Source of the DNA: Gemmatimonadota bacterium
GTDB lineage: Bacteria; GCA-2686955
Assembly: GCA_026991065.1 (NCBI GenBank)
Contig: JALXCG010000728.1
Span: 1-12,074 of the forward strand
Direction of reading: 5' to 3'
DNA length: 12,074 bases
The notes under the pieces are model-generated. The model made no database searches and had not been told where the DNA came from. It was given only the letters and a program-made list of their open reading frames with translations. Numbering within the stretch: position 1 is the first letter of the stretch; the number at the start of each line of letters is the position of its first letter. Below, piece after piece: positions 1-6,608 of the stretch. The translations under genes were made by a program, and so were the position numbers.

Positions 1-435
1 GGGTTGGGCGTGACGGCGGCGGAGGCCGCGGTTGAAGCGACCGCGGTGGGCGGAGCTGCCGAGGCGACCACCGAAGCCGGTGCCGGTGCCGGATCCGCGG
101 TGATCGGGGGGCCGGGGTCGGAAGGGGAGAGCAGCGGGTTCTGGCGTCACCTGCGCAGCCGCGCGGCGGAGTTGCGCCGCATGTTGCAGGAGCGCGGCGC
201 CGAGCACGAGGCGGAGAGCACGCCTTCGATTCAGGAGGTGCTGACCAAGTCGATGGACATTGTGCAATACCGCATCGCGCGCAGCCGGCTGGCGGGTGAT
301 CCGCCGGAGTTGCTGATCGCGCCCAAGCTGCCCGGCATCGGCACGCTGGATTTCCACAAGGCGGAGGAGGCGATCGCTGCCGGTCGCCGGGCCGCTGAGC
401 GTTCGCTGGCATCGCTGGGGTGGGGCGGGGAGTAG
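1..435 (+). CDS. Patatin-like phospholipase, C-terminal fragment (5' end outside window)
   Basis: The frame is open from base 1 to a TAG at 433-435, so this is the last 144 residues of a longer protein. The TTG at 4 is not needed as a start. The end of the fragment resembles the C-terminus of patatin/RssA-type serine lipid hydrolases: a helix with SIQEVLTKSMDIVQYRIAR, then DPPELLIAPKLPGIGTLDFHKAEEAIAAGR split over nt ~298-390, whose DFHKAEEAI..GRRAAE ending is characteristic of the family. The catalytic GxSxG serine and DGG/DGA aspartate would lie upstream and cannot be checked. The first ~50 visible residues are Ala/Gly/Glu-rich and look like a flexible linker between the hydrolase core and the C-terminal helices; such linkers vary in this family. 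Family members hydrolyse acyl-lipid esters. Substrate and location are unknown here. The call rests on recalled family pattern, not a search. Confidence 0.75.
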   Translation, partial: GLGVTAAEAAVEATAVGGAAEATTEAGAGAGSAVIGGPGSEGESSGFWRHLRSRAAELRRMLQERGAEHEAESTPSIQEVLTKSMDIVQYRIARSRLAGDPPELLIAPKLPGIGTLDFHKAEEAIAAGRRAAERSLASLGWGGE

Positions 436-445
436 AGGCGGTGAT

Positions 446-466
446 TGGACAGCGTCCGGCTGTCCA
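446..466 (+). terminator. Hairpin after the patatin gene, possible terminator
   Basis: A perfect 8-bp stem, TGGACAGC (446-453) with GCTGTCCA (459-466), closes a 5-nt loop. It starts 11 bases after the stop codon at 435. There is no T-run after it, so it would be an atypical intrinsic terminator or an RNA 3'-end protector. No convincing sigma-70 promoter was found between it and the next gene. Confidence 0.5.
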
Positions 467-606
467 GAGATCCGGAATCTGTCGGCCCTTTGGTGACAAC
501 GACGCCATGACGAAGAGAGACTTGGGTTAGACTGAAACTGCGTGCTGCCGGGGGAAGATCGCGCAGAGTGCTGACCGAGGCTGCGAATCGGGCTCGTTTT
601 CGAGTC

Positions 607-616
607 GAGAGGAGAG
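607..616 (+). promoter_or_regulatory. Ribosome binding site for the beta-helix gene
   Basis: GAGAGGAGAG contains a GGAG core at 611-614, nine bases before ATG 624. It is too close to the out-of-frame ATG at 617 to serve that codon well. It therefore supports 624 (or the adjacent ATG at 627) as the start. Confidence 0.65.
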
Positions 617-623
617 ATGGAAC

Positions 624-3107
624 ATGATGAAAAGCGTGTGGTGCGCCGTGGCGCTGGCGGGGTTGAGTGTGGGCTTGGCCCGGGCCGCTGTGACCTGGGA
701 TGTTTACCCCGGAGACAGCATTCAAGAGGCGATCAACCAGTCGGCGAACGGCGATGTCGTTGTGGTTCATCCCGGTGTCTACGTGGAAACGCTGAACTTC
801 CACGGGAAGTCGATCACGGTGCAGAGCACCGCTCCGGAAGATTCGACGGTGGTCTTCGCCACGCGTGTGAATGCGAACCACCAGGGCAGCGTGGTGCAGT
901 TCGTGTCGGAGGAGGGGGGCGATGCCGTACTGGATGGGCTGGCCCTCACCGGCGGCAACGGCACGGTCTATGCCACCGGGCGGTACGGCGGCGAAAGCCG
1001 GGCGGGAGGCGGCATCTTCTGCTCCAATGGCGCTTCGCCGCTTATTCGCCGCTGTCTCATCTTCAGCAACCGTGTGGAGGATGGATCGGTGGTCGGCGGC
1101 GGGATCTACTGCGCGAACGGCGCGGCGCCCATGATCTCCGATTGCCTGGTCCGCAACAACGAGCTTCACAATTATGTGTGGAAGGCGTCGGGCGGTGGGA
1201 TTGCGGCGTTCAGCGCTCTGCCGACCATTTCCGGGTGTAGCATCTCCGGGAACTACATCGTCGGCGAATGGGCGAGAGGCGGCGGCATCTACTGCAAGAA
1301 TTCAGACATCCTGGTCGAGAATTGCACGATCGCCGACAATGTCGCCGACGACAACGGCGGCATGGCGCTGGGCGGCGGCATCTACTACCGAATCGCTTCT
1401 CCGACCATCACCGACTGCCTGATCAGCGGCAACCGGGTGATCTCCAACAATGGTCGCGGCGGCGGTGTTTGTGGAAGCGATTACCCCACCGATCAGGCTC
1501 CCTATCTTCTGCGCTGCACGGTGATCGATAACTCCGCGGAGGGCAACTCCGGCGGCGGCGGGATCTATGCGGCGGCGCAGATCACGCTGGAGCGCTGCAC
1601 GATCGCTCACAACTGGAGCGGTTCCGGCTGGGGGGCCGGAGGAATCCTGAAGGGTTTTAACTCCCCCACCCTTGCAAGTTGCATTGTATGGGACAATTCT
1701 CCCAGCGAAATCGACGATGGGGGGACGGGTTTCGATGTCCGCTATTCCGATGTCAAAGGTGGGTGGGCCGGAACGGGCAATATCGACGCCGACCCGCTTT
1801 TTTGCGACGTGCGTTGTGAACTGAACGATTTCGGACTTGCTGCCGCGTCTCCCTGCCTGGGGACGGGTGAAGGGGGCGTGGACATGGGTGCGCACGGGCA
1901 GTCGTGCGACACGCCGCTCACGGGCAGTGTGGTGATCGAAGTGCCCGGTGACTACGCATCGATCCAGGCTGCCGTGGATGCCGCCTGCGATGGAGACAGC
2001 GTGGTGATCGCGCCCGGAACCTACCTGGAGTCGGGAATCGATTTCGCGGGCAAGCCGCTCGTGGTGCGCGGCGTGGATCCGGAGGATCCGGCGATTGTTG
2101 CGGCCACCATCGTCGACGGCCAGGGCGGCGGTCCGATCTTTCTTTTCCAGTCCAGTGAAGATGGTGCTTCACAATTGCAGGGGCTGACGATTCAGAACGG
2201 CGCGGCGGACCAGGGCGCCGGGATCTACTGCGGAAATGGCGCCACGCCCCACATCTCCCATTGCTGGCTGCGCAACAACCACGCTGTTGCCGATGGCGGC
2301 GGCGCTTTTTGCAACGACGTCCGGGCGGAGTTCCGCAACTGCCGTTTCGAGGCCAACTCCGCTGTTTACGGCGGGGGCGCCGGCGCGAGAGCGGGGGATC
2401 CGATCTTCATCGATTGCGAATTCGTCGGCAACACGGCGAGCAGCGGTGGTGGCTATTTCAACAGTGGCGGCGAGGACCAGTTGTTGCGCTGCTCTTTTGT
2501 CGGGAACGACGCGTCCTATGAAGGGGGCGGCGTTGCGCTGGGCTCGAATACCAACATGGTTGCCTGCACCTTTGTCGACAACGGCGCCAAGCAGGGCGGG
2601 GGCATCAGCTTCAACACCGCCCGTTGGCCGGTGGCGACCCGCAACTGTGTGCTTTCCGGCAACCACGCGGAAGAGCATGGGGCCGCGATCTACGGCGCGA
2701 GTTCGGTACTGACGCTGGATCATTTCACGGTGGTCGACAACTACGGCGCTCCCGAGGCGGTGTACTGCATCAACTACGCACAGGAGCGCACGGTGGCGGT
2801 CAACAGCATCTTTTGGAACGACGGCTTGGATGAACTCTATGTCTGGGACGACCAACTGGATGTCACCTACTCCGACATTCAGGGGGGCAGGAGCGGCGAC
2901 GGCAACATCGACGCCGAGCCCAATCTCCGGAATGCCCGTGGTTTTGTGGCGGTACCGTGGCCCGGCTCTCCCTGTATCGACAGCGGCACCGGCGATGCCG
3001 ATGGCGTGGACTGGCTGGAGATTCACCCGGTTTACGGGCAGTTCAACGGCCCCGCCCCCGACATGGGGGCCTATGGCGGGCCTGGGGACACCGACTGGCT
3101 GCAGTGA
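624..3107 (+). CDS. Secreted two-domain parallel beta-helix protein (choice-of-anchor-Q-like)
   Basis: The 827-residue protein begins with a Sec signal peptide (Lys3, hydrophobic core, ARA-AV cleavage near residue 21). Two halves follow with the same plan. Each opens with a beta-helix cap (DSIQEAINQSANGDVVVVHP near 33; DYASIQAAVDAACDGDSVVI near 443). Each then has many rungs carrying GGGI(Y/F)C-like motifs, about 8 in the first half and 7 in the second. Each closes with a YSD-GG-GNIDA(D/E)P motif (Tyr374 and Tyr749) and an SPC(L/I)..G..DMGA ending. The endings match the choice-of-anchor-Q pattern of surface beta-helix proteins. No LPXTG, T9SS tag or C-terminal membrane segment is visible, so attachment is unknown. 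Pectate-lyase-fold proteins often bind or cleave polysaccharides, but I see no convincing catalytic set, so a structural or adhesive role is equally possible. The next gene is a STAND regulator 228 bases downstream. Confidence 0.88.
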   Translation: MMKSVWCAVALAGLSVGLARAAVTWDVYPGDSIQEAINQSANGDVVVVHPGVYVETLNFHGKSITVQSTAPEDSTVVFATRVNANHQGSVVQFVSEEGGDAVLDGLALTGGNGTVYATGRYGGESRAGGGIFCSNGASPLIRRCLIFSNRVEDGSVVGGGIYCANGAAPMISDCLVRNNELHNYVWKASGGGIAAFSALPTISGCSISGNYIVGEWARGGGIYCKNSDILVENCTIADNVADDNGGMALGGGIYYRIASPTITDCLISGNRVISNNGRGGGVCGSDYPTDQAPYLLRCTVIDNSAEGNSGGGGIYAAAQITLERCTIAHNWSGSGWGAGGILKGFNSPTLASCIVWDNSPSEIDDGGTGFDVRYSDVKGGWAGTGNIDADPLFCDVRCELNDFGLAAASPCLGTGEGGVDMGAHGQSCDTPLTGSVVIEVPGDYASIQAAVDAACDGDSVVIAPGTYLESGIDFAGKPLVVRGVDPEDPAIVAATIVDGQGGGPIFLFQSSEDGASQLQGLTIQNGAADQGAGIYCGNGATPHISHCWLRNNHAVADGGGAFCNDVRAEFRNCRFEANSAVYGGGAGARAGDPIFIDCEFVGNTASSGGGYFNSGGEDQLLRCSFVGNDASYEGGGVALGSNTNMVACTFVDNGAKQGGGISFNTARWPVATRNCVLSGNHAEEHGAAIYGASSVLTLDHFTVVDNYGAPEAVYCINYAQERTVAVNSIFWNDGLDELYVWDDQLDVTYSDIQGGRSGDGNIDAEPNLRNARGFVAVPWPGSPCIDSGTGDADGVDWLEIHPVYGQFNGPAPDMGAYGGPGDTDWLQ

Positions 3108-3121
3108 GTCTTGGGCGGAGA

Positions 3122-3145
3122 TGGCGCCGCCGCCCGGCGGCGCCA
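3122..3145 (+). terminator. Strong GC hairpin after the beta-helix gene
   Basis: A perfect 10-bp stem, TGGCGCCGCC (3122-3131) with GGCGGCGCCA (3136-3145), closes a 4-nt GCCC loop, starting 15 bases after the TGA at 3107. No T-tract follows, so termination may be inefficient or may depend on other factors. It separates the beta-helix gene from the regulator's predicted promoter. Confidence 0.6.
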
Positions 3146-3170
3146 CGGTCCTGGTCGATTGAAAGATTCT

Positions 3171-3187
3171 GCAAACTCTTGCAAAGC
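3171..3187 (+). promoter_or_regulatory. Predicted operator: two GCAAA repeats with 10-bp period
   Basis: GCAAA occurs at 3171-3175 and again at 3181-3185, exactly 10 bases apart, about 150 bases upstream of the regulator start. OmpR/PhoB-type winged-helix proteins bind tandem direct repeats spaced about one helical turn (10-11 bp). The downstream gene encodes such a domain, so autoregulation is the natural reading. A related site lies at 6362-6390. The assignment of the site to this regulator is inference. Confidence 0.5.
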
Positions 3188-3207
3188 CGCACCGGTCAGT
3201 TGAGAAT
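3179..3207 (+). promoter_or_regulatory. Possible sigma-70-like promoter of the regulator gene
   Basis: TTGCAA (3179-3184) and GAGAAT (3202-3207) are separated by 17 bases. Each matches four of six consensus positions. The -35-like element overlaps the second GCAAA repeat, an arrangement typical of activator sites that touch the -35 region. Transcription would start near 3214. The matches are modest and the sigma factors of this organism are unknown. Confidence 0.3.
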
Positions 3208-3210
3208 GGG

Positions 3211-3298
3211 GCAGGCAGCGGCTTTTGCGCGGCTGCTGCCTGCGCCGCATCCATTTGCGGCGCTTCGCCGGCAGTGGCGCACGCCATCGTCACTGCCG
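3211..3298 (+). other. Structured leader: three stem-loops before the regulator gene
   Basis: Three perfect stems lie within 88 bases. GCAGGCAGC (3211-3219) pairs with GCTGCCTGC (3235-3243). GCGCCGCA (3242-3249) pairs with TGCGGCGC (3256-3263). CGGCAGTG (3269-3276) pairs with CACTGCCG (3291-3298). The first and second stems share bases 3242-3243, so their ends compete slightly. The block ends 37 bases before the chosen ATG. It could be an RNA regulatory leader, an attenuator-like element, or by-chance pairing in GC-rich DNA. It matches no riboswitch class I know. Confidence 0.35.
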
Positions 3299-3335
3299 TG
3301 AGCGGAACCGAAGCGCGCAGGTTGTTTGGGGGCCG

Positions 3336-6300
3336 ATGACCGCCGCTCACTGTCTGCAACTGCCCGATCGCGAAGTGGATCTTGCGGGCGGCGTGGTGCG
3401 CCTGGCGACGGGTCGGGAACTGCGCCTGACCCGCCGTGAGATCTGCTTGCTGCGTCAGCTTTTGCAGGATCCGGGCAAGCCGTGTTCACATGACCAGTTG
3501 ATGCAGGCGTGCTGGGGCTATGTGCCGGAGCGGGAATCGCAGGCGCTCTATATGGCGATCTGGCGGCTGCGCCGCAAGCTGGAGATGGATCCGGCGGCGC
3601 CGCAACTGCTGCGCAACGACTGCGGTGAGGGTTATCTGCTGCTGCTGCCTTCGGTTGAGTCCGTGGGCGAATCCGCTGCCGAGCCCGCCATGCAGCCGGC
3701 GACCGTCTCCTCTCCGTGTTCCGGCCCGCCTCGCGATGCCGGCGATGAGCAGTTGCTCTTCCCGCGGCCTGTGGGGCGCTGTTTCGGCTGGCCGGAGCCG
3801 CTGCGTCGCCTCGCCGAGTCTCCGCCTGCCTCGGCCCAGATCAACGGTCCGGTGGGTAGCGGCAAGTCGCGCTTTGGCGCCGAGGTCATGCTGGCGTGGC
3901 GGCGAGCGGCGGGCGCCGCGGGCGCCGATGACCGGTTGTTCCGGCGCGTGGATCTGCGCGACTGCGGCGGCGAGGAGGAGTGCATGGTCCGGGTGGCCAC
4001 GGCGCTCCACATTCGGTGCGAGGCGCGCACTCCCGCGCGGCGCGCTCTGCTCGCCGCTCTGGCGAGTTGGCCTGCCGTGGTGCTGCTGCTGGATCAGGCG
4101 GATGCGTTGCCGGACGACGCCGGGGTGTTTCTCGATGCCTGGCTTGAATCGGCGCCCTCTTTGCGGCTGCTTCTGGCGCGCCGCCGGCCCCTGCTCTCCC
4201 GCCTGCTGCCGGTGCTCCCGCTTGGCGCCTTGCCGGCGGCGGAGGCGCGGGGGCTGCTGGAGGATCGCGCTCGCCTGGCGCTTCCCGGCTGTGCCCCCGA
4301 GCGCTGGCCGGCAGCGGCGGTGGACGCGTTGACGGCGTACCTGGATCGGCTGCCGCAAGCCCTGGAGCAGGCGGCGCCGCGGGCGGCACTGTTGGGGCCG
4401 GTCGCGCTGCTGCACGAGTTGCAAGCCGGCGGCGGCGCGAGCGCGCCCGCGCCTCTTGCGAGCGCCAGCCCCGTGGGTCGCGGTGGCCGGCAGGCGCTTG
4501 CCCTGGCGATCGCCGCGCTGCCCGATGCCACCCGGCGGGTGCTCCAGGGCGCGACCGTCTTCGCCGGTGAGTTCGATCTGGAAAGCGCCGCCGAAGTGTT
4601 GGCGCCGCTCTCCGCGGGGGTGCCGGAGGCGCTGATGCACCTGGTTCGAGAAGCGCTCCTGGCGATCTCCACGGATGCGCAGGGAGCATCTCGTTTCCAT
4701 CTCTACTACACGGTGCGCCGGGTGCTCCGGCAAGCGGCCGGGGCGGCCTCGGAGTCGGCCGGGGCGGCGGAGGTGGATGCAGCCGTGCCGCCATGGGAGA
4801 TCCGGCGCCGGCATGCGCACTGGTTCGGACGCGCCATGCGGCAGAAACTGCGCGAATTGCGCGGGCCGGAGCCGGAGCAGGCGGTGGATTGGTGCAACCG
4901 GCACCGCCGTGACCTGGAGCAGGCGCTGGCGTTCCTGGAGGAGCACCAGCCGGCCGGCGCGGCCCGCCTGGCGCTGGATCTTTTGCCTTGCGCCCAGGAG
5001 CAGGCCGACCCGCGCCTGGAACTGGGCCTGATCCGTCGCGCTTTGCGCTGCGCCCGAGCTGCCGCCGCGCCGGAGTTGCAAGCGGAGGCGCTGGTGGAAT
5101 TGGCGCGGCGGCACAGCGATTCCGCCCGCCGCCGGGTTGCGGAGCGGATTCTCGATCTGCCCTTGGTGGCCGATTGCCGGGTGGGCAAGATTGTGTTGCA
5201 GCGGTTGCTGCTCAAGGCCACCGTCGCTTTTGCCACCCGCCGGCTGGAACGCGGCCGGCGTTTTGCGGAACAGGCGCGCGATGCCGCCCGCCGGGCGGGC
5301 CGACCGCGGCAGCTCCTGGCGGCGCGCATGCGCATCGCCCTCTGCCTTGGCGGCGAGCAGCGCCCGCGCGAAGCGCTGGAGGAGTTGGAATCGGCCTGGA
5401 TCGAGGTGCGCGGCATCGCCGATCTGGAAAAGCAGGCGCAGTTCCACCTGCTGCGTGCCCAGTATCTGCTGTGGATGAGGCGCGGCGCGGAGGGAGAGGC
5501 CGCGCTCGAAGCCGCGTTGGCGGTCTGTGCGCGGCAACCCAATCCCTACTGGAAGCCCCACATCCTGGGGCTGCGTGGCAGCCACCTGGCCGCTGCCGGG
5601 CGCGCGGAGGAAGCCAGAGCCAGCTTCCTGGCGGCGCGTACCGCTGCCTTGCGCAGTGGGCGCCACGCGTTGCTCGGGCCGCTGCTGATGCAGTTGGCGG
5701 AGTTGGAATGGATCAGCGAGCGGCCGGGGCGCGCTTTGCAGTGGGCGAGCGAAGGCCGACTCCGAGCCGGTTCCAATCTCGCTCCGGCCTATGCCGCGCG
5801 CAAGCTGGAAGCGGCAGTCATTGGAGATCGCGGCGAATGGGCCGAGGCCGCCCGAGTGCTGCGCAAGGGGCGCGCGGAGTTGATTGCCGGGGGCGAAACC
5901 CTGTACGTGGAGGAGGCTGATTTTCTGCTCCTCGCGGTCGCCGCGCTCAGCGGTGACCGGCGCCAACTGCGGCGTGAGTTGCTTCGCCGCGGCCATCACC
6001 CCACGCGCGCGCGCTTCCCTTTCAATCGGCCGGTGGCCGCTCTGCTGCGCGGCCACCTGTTGATCTACGCCGCGGCTCACACTGCCCGGCTGCAGCGAGC
6101 GTACCGGCTCCTGGAGCGGGCCCGCCGGCAACTGCGGGAAGCGGAATGCACTCCCGGCGAAGACCCCCGCCGCACCTGGTTCGGTGACTGCGCCAAGGGA
6201 ATCCTGGCCCACTGGCTGCAACACGCCTGCCACGAGGTTGCCGACAACCTGCGGCACCGCCCGCGCCGGGAGCGGATGGGAGCGCTGGAGGTGGGGAACA

Positions 6301-6350
6301 AAGCACCGCTTCGTACCTCGGCGACCCACGGCGAAGAAGCCGCGAACTGA
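3336..6350 (+). CDS. STAND-type regulator: OmpR/PhoB-like winged helix, P-loop NTPase, TPR-like repeats
   Basis: This 1004-residue cytoplasmic protein has three parts. Residues ~10-105 form a trans_reg_C winged helix (LTRREICLLRQLL, then the recognition region with YMAIWRLRRKLE and the GEGYLL wing). An NTPase follows, with Walker A GPVGSGKS at 171-178 and a Walker B ending LLLDQAD (Asp253), then a sensor-like LRLLLARR. The rest is long and helical, with TPR-like repeats clearest at ~600-870. The plan resembles MalT/AfsR-like STAND regulators, in which ligand binding and ATP drive oligomerisation and DNA binding, but here the DNA-binding domain is N-terminal and no receiver or BTAD domain is seen. 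ATG 3336 is preferred to TTG 3225 because the winged helix starts just after it and the earlier stretch is Arg/Cys-rich with no family likeness; its ribosome binding site is weak (GGGGG at 3328-3332). Neighbours are two secreted-protein genes. The inducer is unknown. Confidence 0.85.
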   Translation: MTAAHCLQLPDREVDLAGGVVRLATGRELRLTRREICLLRQLLQDPGKPCSHDQLMQACWGYVPERESQALYMAIWRLRRKLEMDPAAPQLLRNDCGEGYLLLLPSVESVGESAAEPAMQPATVSSPCSGPPRDAGDEQLLFPRPVGRCFGWPEPLRRLAESPPASAQINGPVGSGKSRFGAEVMLAWRRAAGAAGADDRLFRRVDLRDCGGEEECMVRVATALHIRCEARTPARRALLAALASWPAVVLLLDQADALPDDAGVFLDAWLESAPSLRLLLARRRPLLSRLLPVLPLGALPAAEARGLLEDRARLALPGCAPERWPAAAVDALTAYLDRLPQALEQAAPRAALLGPVALLHELQAGGGASAPAPLASASPVGRGGRQALALAIAALPDATRRVLQGATVFAGEFDLESAAEVLAPLSAGVPEALMHLVREALLAISTDAQGASRFHLYYTVRRVLRQAAGAASESAGAAEVDAAVPPWEIRRRHAHWFGRAMRQKLRELRGPEPEQAVDWCNRHRRDLEQALAFLEEHQPAGAARLALDLLPCAQEQADPRLELGLIRRALRCARAAAAPELQAEALVELARRHSDSARRRVAERILDLPLVADCRVGKIVLQRLLLKATVAFATRRLERGRRFAEQARDAARRAGRPRQLLAARMRIALCLGGEQRPREALEELESAWIEVRGIADLEKQAQFHLLRAQYLLWMRRGAEGEAALEAALAVCARQPNPYWKPHILGLRGSHLAAAGRAEEARASFLAARTAALRSGRHALLGPLLMQLAELEWISERPGRALQWASEGRLRAGSNLAPAYAARKLEAAVIGDRGEWAEAARVLRKGRAELIAGGETLYVEEADFLLLAVAALSGDRRQLRRELLRRGHHPTRARFPFNRPVAALLRGHLLIYAAAHTARLQRAYRLLERARRQLREAECTPGEDPRRTWFGDCAKGILAHWLQHACHEVADNLRHRPRRERMGALEVGNKAPLRTSATHGEEAAN

Positions 6351-6361
6351 CGCGCGCACGC

Positions 6362-6390
6362 GCTTTGCAAGAGTCCGCAAAAAAGCGCAA
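6362..6390 (+). promoter_or_regulatory. Predicted operator: three GCAA repeats with 10-bp period
   Basis: GCAA occurs at 6367-6370, 6377-6380 and 6387-6390, exactly 10 bases apart, starting 12 bases after the regulator's stop codon and ending 218 bases before the propeller gene. A near-repeat GCAG at 6396 is one base out of phase. The left part (6362-6379) matches the reverse complement of 3170-3187 at 16 of 18 positions. It likely binds the winged-helix domain of the preceding gene and controls the following one. The A-rich stretch stands out from the GC-rich surroundings. Confidence 0.5.
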
Positions 6391-6595
6391 AAGACGCAGC
6401 CTCCCCGCCGCGGTCAAAGTGAAATCGTTCGCCGCGTGGATCGACCGACCGGCCTGAGCGCCGCCGGCCCGCACCCACCACAGGGGAGACCTGAGACCGG
6501 GCTCCTCCCCGCAATCCACACCGTTTCGCCCTTTGCCACCGCCTGGGTTTCCGCTCCGAAGCGTTCCCGGCGAGCAATGGCGCGAATCCGCCCAC

Positions 6596-6602
6596 GAGGA
6601 GA
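6596..6602 (+). promoter_or_regulatory. Ribosome binding site for the beta-propeller gene
   Basis: GAGGAGA ends six bases before ATG 6609 and fixes the start directly ahead of a signal peptide. Between the GCAA repeats and this site, the rest of the 258-base gap is GC-rich and shows only a weak GGGGAG/CTCCCC pairing (6483-6488 with 6505-6510). I could not place a promoter there with confidence. Confidence 0.7.
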
Positions 6603-6608
6603 CAGCAG

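Noticed and set aside
490-533. Promoter-like TTGGTGACA and TAGACT before the beta-helix gene
   Set aside because: The spacing of the best boxes is about 29 bases, too long for a sigma-70 promoter.
624-3107. Pectate lyase or other polysaccharide lyase activity for the beta-helix protein
   Set aside because: The fold is supported, but no catalytic Asp/Lys/Arg arrangement could be recognised, so an enzyme name would be guesswork.
3225-3335. Upstream TTG start for the regulator
   Set aside because: The added 37 residues are Arg/Cys/His-rich, lie over the leader stem-loops and precede the natural start of the winged-helix domain.
2169-3359. 396-residue - strand frame over the second half of the beta-helix gene
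   Set aside because: It mirrors the repeated GGG/GNN codons of the + gene and has no recognisable domain or ribosome binding site.
3486-6380. 964-residue open frame on the - strand across the regulator
   Set aside because: Its translation is rich in Gln, Arg, His and Pro with no domain signature, while the + strand shows winged-helix, Walker A and Walker B motifs. It is a high-GC shadow frame.
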